This document shows, piece after piece, positions 32,784-42,606 of a stretch of 64,000 nucleotides of DNA. This DNA is from Ruegeria sp. SCSIO 43209. Lineage in GTDB: Bacteria > Pseudomonadota > Alphaproteobacteria > Rhodobacterales > Rhodobacteraceae. Below the pieces are notes generated by a model. The model was given only the letters and a program-made list of their open reading frames with translations, ran no database searches and had not been told where the DNA came from. The DNA lies in the NCBI RefSeq assembly GCF_019904295.1, contig NZ_CP065359.1:2195001-2259000 (forward strand), written 5' to 3'. How positions within the stretch are numbered: the stretch's first letter is position 1; every line of letters starts with the position of its first letter. The position numbers and the translations under genes were made by a program.

Positions 32784-35108
32784 GTGCCTTCATTCTCGAG
32801 CACACTTGAACAAGCCATCCACGCGGCCCTTGCGGCGGCGAATGAACGGCGACATGAATTCGCAACGCTAGAGCATCTGCTGCTGGCGCTGTTGGAAGAA
32901 CCCGATGCGGTGCGCGTCATGAAAGCGTGCAGCGTCGATCTGGACGAGTTACGCAGCACCTTGGTCGAATTCATCGACGAAGATCTGTCAAACCTCGTCA
33001 CTGATATCGACGGGTCAGAAGCAGTACCGACTGCAGCCTTCCAGCGTGTCATTCAGCGCGCCGCGATCCACGTTCAAAGCTCTGGCCGCACAGAGGTGAC
33101 CGGGGCCAATGTATTGGTGGCCATCTTCGCCGAACGTGAAAGCAACGCAGCCTATTTCCTGCAAGAGCAGGACATGACCCGTTATGACGCGGTAAACTTC
33201 ATCGCACATGGTGTGGCCAAAGACCCGGCCTATGGAGAGAATCGTCCTGTAACGGGTGCTGATGAAGCCGAAGAAGAGGCTCAGACGACATCTGGTGACG
33301 CCGAGCAAAAAGAAAGTGCGCTTGGCAAATATTGCGTTGATCTGAACGCCAAATCACGCGCCGGTGATGTAGATCCGCTGATCGGACGCTCGGACGAGGT
33401 TGAACGCTGTATTCAGGTGCTGTGTCGCCGGCGCAAGAACAACCCGTTGCTGGTAGGTGACCCCGGTGTCGGCAAAACCGCCATCGCCGAAGGTCTGGCG
33501 CATAAGATCGTTGCGGGCGAGGCCCCGGACGTGTTGTCGGAAACCACCATCTACTCGCTCGATATGGGTGCCCTGCTTGCGGGAACTCGCTATCGCGGCG
33601 ATTTCGAAGAGCGTCTGAAAGCGGTTGTGACCGAATTGGAAGAGCACCCTGATGCAGTTCTCTTCATCGACGAGATTCACACTGTGATCGGAGCGGGTGC
33701 AACCTCGGGCGGAGCGATGGATGCGTCGAACCTGCTGAAGCCAGCGCTTCAGGGTGGCAAACTGCGCACCATGGGCTCGACCACGTATAAAGAGTTCCGT
33801 CAGCATTTCGAAAAAGACCGCGCGCTGAGCCGCCGATTCCAGAAAATCGACGTGAACGAGCCGTCGGTCGAGGACAGTGTCAAAATTCTGCGCGGTCTGA
33901 AACCATATTTCGAAGAGCATCACTCGATCAAATATACTGCCGACGCGATCAAGACAGCTGTCGAATTGTCGGCGCGCTATATCAACGACCGCAAACTGCC
34001 CGACAAGGCCATCGACGTGATCGATGAGGCCGGGGCAGCGCAGCACCTGCTCGCCGAAAGCAAACGTCGCAAGACCATCGGCGTCAAAGAGATCGAGGCG
34101 GTGGTTGCCAAGATTGCGCGTATCCCACCCAAGAACGTCACCAAGGATGATGCCGAGGTTCTGAAAGATCTCGAAACCTCGCTGAAACGCGTGGTGTTTG
34201 GTCAAGATGAAGCGATCGAAGCGCTGTCCAGTGCGATCAAACTGGCGCGCGCCGGTCTGCGTGAGCCCGAAAAACCCATCGGCAACTATCTGTTCGCTGG
34301 CCCCACCGGTGTTGGCAAAACAGAGGTGGCGAAACAGTTGGCTGACACGCTTGGTGTTGAACTGCTGCGTTTCGACATGTCGGAATACATGGAGAAGCAC
34401 GCGGTCAGCCGTCTGATCGGTGCGCCTCCGGGTTATGTCGGGTTTGATCAGGGTGGTTTGCTGACCGACGGTGTCGACCAGCACCCACATTGCGTCTTGT
34501 TGCTTGATGAGATCGAAAAAGCGCACCCGGACGTATTCAATATCCTGTTGCAGGTGATGGATCACGGCGAATTGACCGACCACAATGGCCGGACGGTGAA
34601 TTTCCGCAACGTGGTCCTGATCATGACTTCGAACGCAGGTGCGCAGGAGCAGGCGAAAGCCGCCATCGGCTTTGGCCGCGACCGGCGCGAAGGTGAGGAT
34701 ACCGCAGCGATCGAACGTATGTTCACGCCGGAGTTCCGCAACCGCCTGGACGCTGTGATCTCATTTGCACCACTACCGAAAGAGGTCATTTTGCAGGTCG
34801 TTGAGAAGTTTGTCCTGCAGCTGGAAGCACAGTTGCTGGATCGTGGCGTGACCATCGATCTGACACCGCGTGCCGCCGAATGGCTGGCCGACAAGGGCTA
34901 TGATGACAAGATGGGTGCGCGACCTCTGGGTCGTGTTATTCAGGAACACATCAAGAAACCTCTGGCCGAGGAACTGCTATTCGGCAAACTGGCCAAAGGC
35001 GGCGTGGTCCGTGTCTCGATGAAGAAGGGCGAGCTGAATCTGGAAATCCTGGGCCCCGATCAGCCCCGCATTCCGGGCGACAAGCCCCCGCTTTTGACGG
35101 CGGACTAA
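32784..35108 (+). CDS. clpA: ATP-dependent Clp protease ATPase subunit ClpA
   Basis: A 774-residue AAA+ unfoldase. The N-domain (about 1-145) has two Clp repeats. D1 starts near 180 with [14 protein letters not shown], and D2 near 500 with [15 protein letters not shown]. The start is GTG with GAGGAG seven bases upstream. There is no ClpS gene beside it here. A strong terminator follows within 20 bp. Confidence 0.97.
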   Translation: MPSFSSTLEQAIHAALAAANERRHEFATLEHLLLALLEEPDAVRVMKACSVDLDELRSTLVEFIDEDLSNLVTDIDGSEAVPTAAFQRVIQRAAIHVQSSGRTEVTGANVLVAIFAERESNAAYFLQEQDMTRYDAVNFIAHGVAKDPAYGENRPVTGADEAEEEAQTTSGDAEQKESALGKYCVDLNAKSRAGDVDPLIGRSDEVERCIQVLCRRRKNNPLLVGDPGVGKTAIAEGLAHKIVAGEAPDVLSETTIYSLDMGALLAGTRYRGDFEERLKAVVTELEEHPDAVLFIDEIHTVIGAGATSGGAMDASNLLKPALQGGKLRTMGSTTYKEFRQHFEKDRALSRRFQKIDVNEPSVEDSVKILRGLKPYFEEHHSIKYTADAIKTAVELSARYINDRKLPDKAIDVIDEAGAAQHLLAESKRRKTIGVKEIEAVVAKIARIPPKNVTKDDAEVLKDLETSLKRVVFGQDEAIEALSSAIKLARAGLREPEKPIGNYLFAGPTGVGKTEVAKQLADTLGVELLRFDMSEYMEKHAVSRLIGAPPGYVGFDQGGLLTDGVDQHPHCVLLLDEIEKAHPDVFNILLQVMDHGELTDHNGRTVNFRNVVLIMTSNAGAQEQAKAAIGFGRDRREGEDTAAIERMFTPEFRNRLDAVISFAPLPKEVILQVVEKFVLQLEAQLLDRGVTIDLTPRAAEWLADKGYDDKMGARPLGRVIQEHIKKPLAEELLFGKLAKGGVVRVSMKKGELNLEILGPDQPRIPGDKPPLLTAD

Positions 35109-35126
35109 CCCACTGCTTCTATAACG

Positions 35127-35157
35127 AAAAACGCCCGCCTTTTCGGTGGGCGTTTTT
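35127..35157 (+). terminator. Terminator of clpA
   Basis: AAACGCCCGCC, TTTTC loop, GGTGGGCGTTTTT; one G-T pair in the stem. It lies 18 bp after the clpA stop. Confidence 0.92.
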
Positions 35158-35195
35158 CATTTTTGGCAGGTAATCCAAGTTGGTTCGTACCAGCC

Positions 35196-36875
35196 TTATC
35201 GCTCTGTCAGCTTCAACTCGATCCGACGGTTTTGGGCGCGCGCCTCGGGTGTGTCGGCGGGATTAACGGGCTGGAATTCTCCGAACCCGTTTGCCGCCAA
35301 ACGATCAGGTGGAATGCCCAGCGCATCAACCATGTAGCGCACCACAGAAAGGGCACGGCCCTGGCTGAGCTCCCAGTTGTCGCGATATCGTCCGCTGCCT
35401 GCAAGTGGCACATTATCGGTATGCCCATCGACACGGATGACCCAGTTCAGCCCCTCGGGTATTTCGGCGGCAACGCTTCGCAGGATATTGGCAACTTTGG
35501 CAACCTCCTGACGACCTTCCGCAGACAGGTTTGCGGACCCGGTGGCAAACAACACCTCAGACGAGAACACGAAACGGTCACCTTCAATGCGCACGCCATC
35601 CTGATCACCCAGCACATCGCGCAGTCGCCCGAAGAATTCCGAGCGATAGCGCTGCAAATCCTCGGCCTGTGCGGCTAGTTCCTGATTTTGGCCCGCCAGT
35701 TTCTCGGCCTCGGCTTCCAGCCGAATACGTTCAGCCTCTTCCAGCAGTCGGCGACGGCGTTCTTCCGAGGCTGCGCGCGCTAGAGCGGCATTCAGATCCT
35801 GGCCCAGCGTCTGTATCTGGATCTCGGCGGCGGTATTACGTTCTTCGTAATCGTCTAACAAAGCCTGCAGCGATCCCAACTGGCTGCGCAAGGCTGCCAT
35901 CTGCTGATTAAGCAGCGCGGTCTGACGTTGCGCTTCGGTCGAGATTTCCTGTTCCGATGCAAGCGCCTCTCGGGCGAGCGCCAGCAGCGCCGCGCGCTCC
36001 TCGGCCAGCGACCTCTGTTCGGCTGCATTTGCTTGCGCCTGGGTTTGGGCATCCAATGCGGCTTGCAATTGTGCCCTCAGTTCTTCGGCATTGATCTCAC
36101 CAAACTGGCGCTCAAGCTCTGCCTTGGCAGCCTGTGCCGCAGCCAGCAAAGTCAGAGTGTCCTCGGCTTCCTTTCGCTGCGCTTCCAGCGCCAAGGTCAT
36201 CGCTGTCAGTTCAGCATCTGCATTCTGCAATCGATCACGCAACGCCTCAGCAGCGGCGGCTTCGGCCAGACGCGCGGCCTCTTCCTCGGTCAGTTGCTGT
36301 TCTAGCTCGGATATCTGAGCTGCCTGTGCATCTTCGCTGGTTTCAAGTTCGGCGACGAGAGCTTCAAGTGCTTCGCGTCGAGCCGCGGCAAGGCGGGCGG
36401 CTTCGGCCTGTGCGTCGATTTCTTGTCTGCTTTGAGCAAGTGCCAAATTCAAGGCATCTTGTTCATTTAGCAACTCATCGCGTTGCGTTTCTAGCGCGGC
36501 GATATCCCCCTGCGCACGCGCCTGATCAGCCAGCAAAGCCGCGACCTGTGCTTCAAAGTCGGTTATGCGGGTTTGTGCCTGCGCCAGATCGTCTTCGACC
36601 TGATTAAGCGTTGCATTCAAGTTCCCAAGACGCGCTTGAAGACGGCTGTTTTCCCGCTCTTCCAGCCCCAGCGCCCCGGCCAGCGCGGCGATTTCGTCGG
36701 ATAGGGCCGTCAGTTCATCCTCTTGCCCCGAAATCGTTTCGCGCAGCACAAATTGCACGACCATGAAGATGGTCAGTACAAAGGTCAGCACCATCAACAA
36801 TCCCGTCATCGCATCCACGAAGCCGGGCCAGACCGAGCCCGAGAATCGTTGACCTGTGCGGCGGGACAGCGCCAT
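35196..36875 (-). CDS. MotB/OmpA-type motor protein with very long coiled coil
   Basis: A 559-residue protein in three parts. Residues 15-43 form one membrane helix with Asp21 (VWPGFVDAMTGLL), in the position of the ion-carrying Asp of MotB. Residues about 55-410 are an almost unbroken coiled coil rich in Ala, Glu, Gln and Leu. A C-terminal OmpA-like peptidoglycan-binding domain (about 430-559) has RVDGHTDNVPL and NWELSQGRA. It probably anchors a motor to the cell wall. It starts three bases after the MotA-like gene. No flagellar genes are near. Confidence 0.88.
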   Translation of the reverse strand: MALSRRTGQRFSGSVWPGFVDAMTGLLMVLTFVLTIFMVVQFVLRETISGQEDELTALSDEIAALAGALGLEERENSRLQARLGNLNATLNQVEDDLAQAQTRITDFEAQVAALLADQARAQGDIAALETQRDELLNEQDALNLALAQSRQEIDAQAEAARLAAARREALEALVAELETSEDAQAAQISELEQQLTEEEAARLAEAAAAEALRDRLQNADAELTAMTLALEAQRKEAEDTLTLLAAAQAAKAELERQFGEINAEELRAQLQAALDAQTQAQANAAEQRSLAEERAALLALAREALASEQEISTEAQRQTALLNQQMAALRSQLGSLQALLDDYEERNTAAEIQIQTLGQDLNAALARAASEERRRRLLEEAERIRLEAEAEKLAGQNQELAAQAEDLQRYRSEFFGRLRDVLGDQDGVRIEGDRFVFSSEVLFATGSANLSAEGRQEVAKVANILRSVAAEIPEGLNWVIRVDGHTDNVPLAGSGRYRDNWELSQGRALSVVRYMVDALGIPPDRLAANGFGEFQPVNPADTPEARAQNRRIELKLTER

Positions 36876-36878
36876 GAG

Positions 36879-38057
36879 TTACTCTCCTTCTGGCGGCGTA
36901 CGTACGGCGCCCCGTGGCAAGGTCAATGCTTTGACCAGTAGCTCAAAATCCTTGCGCAGTTCGTTCATGCTGTCCTGACGACCAGCGGAGATTTCTTCGA
37001 GTATACGCAGCAACTGAACATCCATCGACCGCAGGCGCATGCGGCTTTCCGCATCGATCCCCTCGCCCGCGCCATGTTCGCGCATGTGATCAAGCAACGC
37101 GTCCTGCCCCAGCGCCACACGTTCAAGCGCAGCCGTAACACCTTCGGTCTGGGCCTGACGCTGGTTCATTTCCCCGATGACATCGACCAATTGCCCCAGC
37201 TTGGCTGATACGTCCGTCCGATCAGCCTCTTGCGCCGAGAACATATCCTGCAGTGCATCCATCTGCTCGGACATGGCATCCAGTACTGGGGTCAGCACGG
37301 CCAGTTCCGCGCCGCCCTCATCGCCCGCAGCAAAGCCAACGCGGGTGATTGAGGACAACCATTCTTCCAATTCGCGATAGAACCGGTTCTGGCCATGGCC
37401 CGCGAATAGTTCCAGCAAACCGACGATCAAGGATCCGGCCAGACCCAGCAATGACGACCCAAAAGCAACGCCCATGCCCTGCAGCTGCGCTTCCAATCCT
37501 GTCATCAGACGGTTGAAGACGGCCAGACCTTCTTCACCTTCCTGCGGGTTCAGGCTGCGGATCGTATCAACGATGGCGGGGACAGTGGTGGCCAAACCAA
37601 AAAATGTCCCCAGTAGGCCAAGGTAGATCAGCACGTTGGTGATGTAGCGGGTGATCTCGCGCTCTTCTTCGACCCGTTCGGCGACGGAATCGAGGATCGA
37701 TCGGGTAGAGCTAGAGCTGATCTGAGACCGCGCCCCGCGTTCCCTCAACAACGACGCCAGTGGGGCAAGCAGTTGCGGCGGGCGCACATCGTCACGTTCG
37801 ACCCCTCCGGCAAAGGCTTCGATCCAACGAACCGATCCGATCAGCTGTGTGACCTGCAGAAAACAGGCAGCGACACCGATGACAAAGACCAGCAAAATGA
37901 ACCCGTTAAGATACAGATTGGCCTGAATAACCGGCAGTACATATGGCAACGCCATGAACACGCCAAGTCCTGACAGCCCTATTGCGATCAGCATCATCAA
38001 AATCTGACGGATCGGTTGTGAGAAATGTGGTCTCACGCCCTGTTGTGCCTGCGCCAT
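36879..38057 (-). CDS. MotA/ExbB/TolQ-like proton channel protein
   Basis: A 392-residue membrane protein. Two N-terminal helices (about 18-40 and 50-70) precede the MotA/TolQ core: YITNVLIYLGLLGTFFGLATTVPAI at about 146-170 and GMGVAFGSSLLGLAGSLIVG at about 215-235. The cytoplasmic C-terminal part (about 260-385) is a long helix-rich tail. ATG 38057 was chosen because the upstream frame overlaps the promoter region and lacks a start signal. It forms a two-gene operon with the MotB-like partner. Confidence 0.87.
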   Translation of the reverse strand: MAQAQQGVRPHFSQPIRQILMMLIAIGLSGLGVFMALPYVLPVIQANLYLNGFILLVFVIGVAACFLQVTQLIGSVRWIEAFAGGVERDDVRPPQLLAPLASLLRERGARSQISSSSTRSILDSVAERVEEEREITRYITNVLIYLGLLGTFFGLATTVPAIVDTIRSLNPQEGEEGLAVFNRLMTGLEAQLQGMGVAFGSSLLGLAGSLIVGLLELFAGHGQNRFYRELEEWLSSITRVGFAAGDEGGAELAVLTPVLDAMSEQMDALQDMFSAQEADRTDVSAKLGQLVDVIGEMNQRQAQTEGVTAALERVALGQDALLDHMREHGAGEGIDAESRMRLRSMDVQLLRILEEISAGRQDSMNELRKDFELLVKALTLPRGAVRTPPEGE

Positions 38058-38125
38058 GCGCGTGGCTCCTGGTATTGTCTGCTCTGGGCTGAACCTATCG
38101 AAGTTCGCCCCGTGACGCCAAGAGT

Positions 38126-38656
38126 TTATGCGCTGATTGTCCGCACCCGTTGCGACAACCACTCAAGATCAGGGTCGTGCAGTCCGATCTCGGTCAAGTG
38201 CGAGGCAGTATTGTAGAGATATTCGGTATTTGGCCCACGTCCGCCAACCGCGTGGGCGATGATCTGGGCCTGCTCTTCCAATGGAAGACCGCCGCAATAC
38301 TGAACGTGGTGAGCATCGATGACGTAAGTCACTGCATTTACGATCTGCCCGCAGTCCAGATGCACGTCCAGCATCCGCTCCAGATAGGCTGACGAGATCA
38401 GCTCACGCTCACGCAATTCAGCCAAAGTGCGCTCTTCGTGACCTGCCTCGACAGCAAGCGCCAATCCAGTGCAATGCGCGTCTGGCTGTTCGTCCAGCGC
38501 CAATACCAAACCGGGGTCTTCTTCCGTGCCGCGATGGTGGATAGAGCGCATGCAAAACGACCGCGCATATCCGTGCAACTTAGCGCGTTCGCTGCGTGCC
38601 ACCGGAAAGCCCGGGTTCCACAGCAGCGATCCATATCCGAATACCCACATCGTCAT
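38126..38656 (-). CDS. ChaC-like gamma-glutamylcyclotransferase
   Basis: A 176-residue enzyme that would release 5-oxoproline from glutathione or gamma-glutamyl peptides. The nucleotide-like loop FGYGSLLW is at the start, the catalytic Glu lies in ELRERELIS near residue 85, and YLYNTASHLTEIG at the end is typical. ATG 38656 is preferred; a second ATG lies two codons later. It is separated from the motor gene start by 68 bp. Confidence 0.9.
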   Translation of the reverse strand: MTMWVFGYGSLLWNPGFPVARSERAKLHGYARSFCMRSIHHRGTEEDPGLVLALDEQPDAHCTGLALAVEAGHEERTLAELRERELISSAYLERMLDVHLDCGQIVNAVTYVIDAHHVQYCGGLPLEEQAQIIAHAVGGRGPNTEYLYNTASHLTEIGLHDPDLEWLSQRVRTISA

Positions 38657-38723
38657 TGCACTGGTCCTTGCCCGTTTGGCCCTATAAACATCAAATCCGA
38701 GGCAGGAAAAAGGGCCATTCATC

Positions 38724-39725
38724 ATGCGCCGTCTGATACGCGTTTTCGTATTTATCGCCCTCGCGTGGAGCGCCTACTGGTTTGTCGCCGGTTATGGTCT
38801 GCGAAACGCCCTGACCGGTTGGTTTGACCGGCAGCAAGAACTGGGCTGGCAGGCCGAATTCTCGGACGTGTCGACGGCAGGATATCCATTTCAGCACATC
38901 ACACGCCTAAATAATCCCGCTTTGGCCGATCCGGTCAACGGAACGGCGTGGAGTGCGGACTGGGTCGAGTTCCAAAGCCCAGCAATCTGGCCCGGCCGCC
39001 AGATGCTGCGCTTTGCCAGTACGCCGCAGCGCCTTTCCTATTTCGACCAGACCACGACCGTTCAGGCCGAAGCGTTACAAGCCGAATTGCAGCTCCAACC
39101 CGGTGTCGCGCTGGTGCTCGAGAAAATGGCGCTGACCTCAAAGCGCTGGCTGCTGACAACCGAAGGTGATCCGCAAGCCGGAGGCCAGTCGCTGAGCCTT
39201 GTAATGGAGCAATCTGGAGCGCCCGAAAGCTATGGGATTACCGCGAAGATCGACGGATTTACTCCCGGCGATGATTTGAGACGCCTGATGCGTTCAGCAT
39301 CGACCCTGCCGCAATCGTTCGAAACGCTGGAAATGGATATGTTTGTCACTTTCGACAAACCCTGGGACCGCACCGCACTTGAGCAGCGTCGCCCCCAACC
39401 CGTTGCGATTGATCTGCGTTTGGCAGAAATGAAATGGGGTGAGCTGCGTCTGTTCGCCACCGGCGAACTGGAAGTTGACGAACAGGGCATTCCAACGGGT
39501 GAAATTGCGATGAAAGCCGAAAACTGGCGCGACATGATCGCGATGGCAAACGCCGCAGGTGCGCTGCCCGATCAGGCAGTCGATCCTGTAACCCGCGCAT
39601 TGGGCTTCATGGCTGGACTGGGTGGCAACCCAAATGCGCTGGATTTACAGCTGAATTTCCGAGATGGGTTCGTCGCCTTGGGTCCGTTGCCCCTTGGTCC
39701 TGCCCCGAGACTGGTACTGCGTTAA
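38724..39725 (+). CDS. DUF2125 family protein
   Basis: A 333-residue protein with one N-terminal hydrophobic segment (about 5-23, probably a signal anchor) and a beta-rich periplasmic part. GYPFQHITRLNNP and PAIWPGRQMLRFAS match the alphaproteobacterial DUF2125 family. Its function is unknown; an envelope role is likely. The 3' end overlaps the convergent extensin-like gene by four bases. Confidence 0.8.
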   Translation: MRRLIRVFVFIALAWSAYWFVAGYGLRNALTGWFDRQQELGWQAEFSDVSTAGYPFQHITRLNNPALADPVNGTAWSADWVEFQSPAIWPGRQMLRFASTPQRLSYFDQTTTVQAEALQAELQLQPGVALVLEKMALTSKRWLLTTEGDPQAGGQSLSLVMEQSGAPESYGITAKIDGFTPGDDLRRLMRSASTLPQSFETLEMDMFVTFDKPWDRTALEQRRPQPVAIDLRLAEMKWGELRLFATGELEVDEQGIPTGEIAMKAENWRDMIAMANAAGALPDQAVDPVTRALGFMAGLGGNPNALDLQLNFRDGFVALGPLPLGPAPRLVLR

Positions 39726-40543
39726 CGGCAATAGGTGCCGCTGCGGTAGCGCGCGGTGTCTAGGTGGAAATGATCCCGATGGTAGCGATCAGAGTTTGGT
39801 CCGAGAACCGTGCCAAATGGCCCACACGCGCCGCGCCATACCTTGGTCAGTTGCTTCTTGGACGGATTTTTGCGCCAGCCATTTAGAACCGTCACCACCT
39901 CACCATCGGCCATCTTGAAGCCCGAAATGTCGATGGCGCGCCCTTTACCATGCTCAGAGATCCGCGCCCCTTTACGGTTGTTACGTGTTCTGCAGGCGTA
40001 ATGCGCGGCGACCTGTAGCTCGACCACCGGACCTCGGCGTTTGAACGTGGGCTTTACAGTTTTGTCGACCCAATTATTCAGCGCCTGTGCAGTGCCGCAA
40101 TCCATCGTCGCTGGGCGGCTCAGCCCGACCCCCGATACTGAGGTGATTTGCACTGCATCCTTAATCCCGCAGGCTTTGATCTTGCCCTTCACACGTCCAA
40201 CCGGCTTACCCTGAATATCGATATCGCCACACACTGAACCCTTGCGCAGCTTGCGTTTCTTAAGAAAGACTCGCTGTTCCAGCGCTTCCGGGCGCACAAA
40301 CGGACGGATCGAATTCTCGGGCCCGAGCAATGGTAATTCAGCGGGACGGGCTGCAGCGGCCGTTACCTGCGGCGAAGCGGGCCGTAGCACCGGCCGGATG
40401 TTGGGGGTGACGACTGCCACCATCGCTTGGGTGGTTTCCGGGCGCGTCAACGGCACAATAGAAGTCTCAGGCGCCGCCGCATTTGCAGTCGTTGCCGCCA
40501 AAGCAACGCAGAAAATCAAATGGCTGCAACCGATCTTTCTCAT
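39722..40543 (-). CDS. Extensin-like C-terminal domain protein (M15-like fold)
   Basis: A 273-residue exported protein. A signal peptide covers 1-22. A Pro/Arg-rich linker with two similar segments (PNIRPVLRP, ENSIRPFVRP) follows at about 30-85. The C-terminal domain (about 100-273) has RISEHGKGRAIDISGF and RDHFHLDTARY, the His and Asp pattern of a metal-dependent D-Ala-D-Ala peptidase-like fold. It may trim the cell wall. Its start overlaps the tyrA stop (ATGA, 40540-40543). Confidence 0.85.
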   Translation of the reverse strand: MRKIGCSHLIFCVALAATTANAAAPETSIVPLTRPETTQAMVAVVTPNIRPVLRPASPQVTAAAARPAELPLLGPENSIRPFVRPEALEQRVFLKKRKLRKGSVCGDIDIQGKPVGRVKGKIKACGIKDAVQITSVSGVGLSRPATMDCGTAQALNNWVDKTVKPTFKRRGPVVELQVAAHYACRTRNNRKGARISEHGKGRAIDISGFKMADGEVVTVLNGWRKNPSKKQLTKVWRGACGPFGTVLGPNSDRYHRDHFHLDTARYRSGTYCR

Positions 40544-41460
40544 GTCGATGTTTTTCCCCGCCCGAAATCTGGCGCATCCGTATCCTGGCCCGCATCAATG
40601 ATGCCGCGGCGGATCGCCCGTGTGCGCGTAAAGTAGTCGAACAATTGCTCTCCGTCACCAGTTCGGATGGCCCGCTGTAGCGCAAAGAGCTCTTCCGTAA
40701 ACCGGCCCAGAATCTCCAGCGTTGCGTCTTTGTTGGTCAGAAACACATCACGCCACATCGTCGGGTCCGAAGCCGCGATGCGAGTGAAATCGCGGAAACC
40801 AGCTGCCGAATACTTGATGACTTCGGTGTCTGTAACCCGCCGGAGATCATCCGCAACTCCCACCATCGTATAGGCAATCAGGTGAGGTGCGTGCGAGGTG
40901 ACCGCCAGCACCAAATCATGATGCGCGGCGTCCATTTCATCGACATTCGATCCCAGACCCTCCCACAAAGCCCGCAGGCGAGCGATCGCATCCGGATCGG
41001 AATCTTCGACCGGCACCAACAGGCACCAACGGTTGTCGAACAGTTCGGCGAAACCCGATTCAGGCCCGGAATGCTCGGTCCCGGCCAGTGGGTGCGCCGG
41101 AATGAAATGAACGCTATCGGGTATGTGGGGTGAGACGGCGTCAATCACGTGACGCTTTACCGACCCCACGTCTGAAACGGTGGCACCGGATTTCAGAACC
41201 GGCGCAATCTGCTGCGCCACAGGTCCCATTGCACCAACGGGGACACACAAAACCACTAGATCAGCACCCTCGACCGCCTCTTGCGCGGTCTCGCAAACCC
41301 GGTCACAAAGGCCGATCTGGCGCGCCGTCTCGCGGGTTGCCTCGGATCGCGCATAGCCCGTCACTTCCCCCGCAAGCCCAGCCCGTTTGATCGCCCAAAA
41401 CATGGACGATGCAATCAGGCCCAACCCGATCAGCGCAACACGGTCGTAAATCTGGCTCAT
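40540..41460 (-). CDS. tyrA: Prephenate/arogenate dehydrogenase
   Basis: A 306-residue enzyme of tyrosine synthesis. The N-terminal NAD-binding [18 protein letters not shown], catalytic-region [15 protein letters not shown] and [15 protein letters not shown] are clear. It is a stand-alone dehydrogenase, not fused to chorismate mutase. It overlaps hisC by ATGA at 41457-41460. Whether arogenate or prephenate is preferred is not evident. Confidence 0.93.
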   Translation of the reverse strand: MSQIYDRVALIGLGLIASSMFWAIKRAGLAGEVTGYARSEATRETARQIGLCDRVCETAQEAVEGADLVVLCVPVGAMGPVAQQIAPVLKSGATVSDVGSVKRHVIDAVSPHIPDSVHFIPAHPLAGTEHSGPESGFAELFDNRWCLLVPVEDSDPDAIARLRALWEGLGSNVDEMDAAHHDLVLAVTSHAPHLIAYTMVGVADDLRRVTDTEVIKYSAAGFRDFTRIAASDPTMWRDVFLTNKDATLEILGRFTEELFALQRAIRTGDGEQLFDYFTRTRAIRRGIIDAGQDTDAPDFGRGKTST

Positions 41461-42542
41461 GCAGCGCCCCCTTTGAACGCAGTAATCGCTGCAACCACGC
41501 GGCCGCAGGCGATTTCGTCACCTACGGTGATCCGCAGCGCGTTTGGCAGGTTGTAGCCCGCGACCCGCCGCACGATCAAACCCTGCGTTTTCAAATAGTC
41601 ATCGCAGGCTTCCGCCTCGGCCCTGTCAGCAAAGCGGGCGAGGATGAAATTCGTGCATGACACATCGGATGAAACGCCGACCTTCGCCAGTTCATCAGAC
41701 AACCAAATCCGGAGGCGTGCATTTTCAGACAGGCAGAACCGCAGATATTCCTCATCCCGCACGGCGGCCTCGGCCGCCGCGAGAGCCGTCAGCGATAGGT
41801 TGAACGGCTGACGAACGCGGTTCAGCACATCAATAATCTCTTTCGCCGCATAGCCCCAGCCAACGCGCATCCCACCTAGACCGTACACTTTCGAAAACGT
41901 CCGGGTCATGATGACATTGCTAAACCGGTCCACCAGCCCCGCGCCTCCATCGAAACCATCGACAAATTCGGCATAGGCACCATCCAGCACCATCAGGCAA
42001 TCGGCTGGCAATGCATCCGCCAACCTCTGCAATTCGGCGTCAGAGATCATGGTTGAAGTAGGATTTCCCGGATTGGTCACAAAGACAATCCGTGTCTGCC
42101 CAGTGACCGCGGCAAGGATGCTATCTACGTCTACACGGCGATCCCTCTCGGGCACCATGACCGGGGTCGCGCCCGCCATTCGCGCGATGATCGGATACAT
42201 GGAGAATCCATGCTCGGTATATATCACCTCATCACCCGGACCAGCATAGGCCTGCGCCACGAACTGCAACACTTCATCACTGCCGACACCGCAGATGATC
42301 CGATTGGAATCCAGTCCGAGCCGTTCAGAAATTGCGGCGCGCAGGCTGGAATGATCGGTGCTGGGATAACGATGCAGCGAAACGGCACTTTCGCGCACCG
42401 CTTCGATCGCCTTGGGACTTGGCCCAAACGGGTTTTCGTTGGAACTCAGCTTGATGACATCCGCAACACCGTCAACATGCGACTGTCCGCCCTGATACAG
42501 CGCGATGTCCATTATGCCGGGTTGAGGTGTGATCTGGTTCAT
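41457..42542 (-). CDS. hisC: Histidinol-phosphate aminotransferase
   Basis: A 361-residue class I/II PLP enzyme. [15 protein letters not shown] at the N-terminus, [12 protein letters not shown], the PLP-Lys region [18 protein letters not shown], and the C-terminal phosphate-binding Arg ([10 protein letters not shown]) are all present. With tyrA downstream, it may also serve tyrosine and phenylalanine synthesis. ATG 42542 follows GGAG; an upstream GTG is less likely. Confidence 0.94.
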   Translation of the reverse strand: MNQITPQPGIMDIALYQGGQSHVDGVADVIKLSSNENPFGPSPKAIEAVRESAVSLHRYPSTDHSSLRAAISERLGLDSNRIICGVGSDEVLQFVAQAYAGPGDEVIYTEHGFSMYPIIARMAGATPVMVPERDRRVDVDSILAAVTGQTRIVFVTNPGNPTSTMISDAELQRLADALPADCLMVLDGAYAEFVDGFDGGAGLVDRFSNVIMTRTFSKVYGLGGMRVGWGYAAKEIIDVLNRVRQPFNLSLTALAAAEAAVRDEEYLRFCLSENARLRIWLSDELAKVGVSSDVSCTNFILARFADRAEAEACDDYLKTQGLIVRRVAGYNLPNALRITVGDEIACGRVVAAITAFKGGAA

Positions 42543-42606
42543 GAGGGGCTCCACTAGCTTGGCCCCTCATACCTTTCTCAACGGGTTGAGAAAAGCGGCA
42601 ATTATC

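Noticed and set aside
33354..34583. 409-codon frame opposite clpA
   Set aside because: Antisense shadow of the conserved clpA reading frame.
35196..38057. Zorya defence system
   Set aside because: The motor-like pair is present, but no ZorC, ZorD or ZorE-type gene lies next to it and the neighbours are housekeeping genes.
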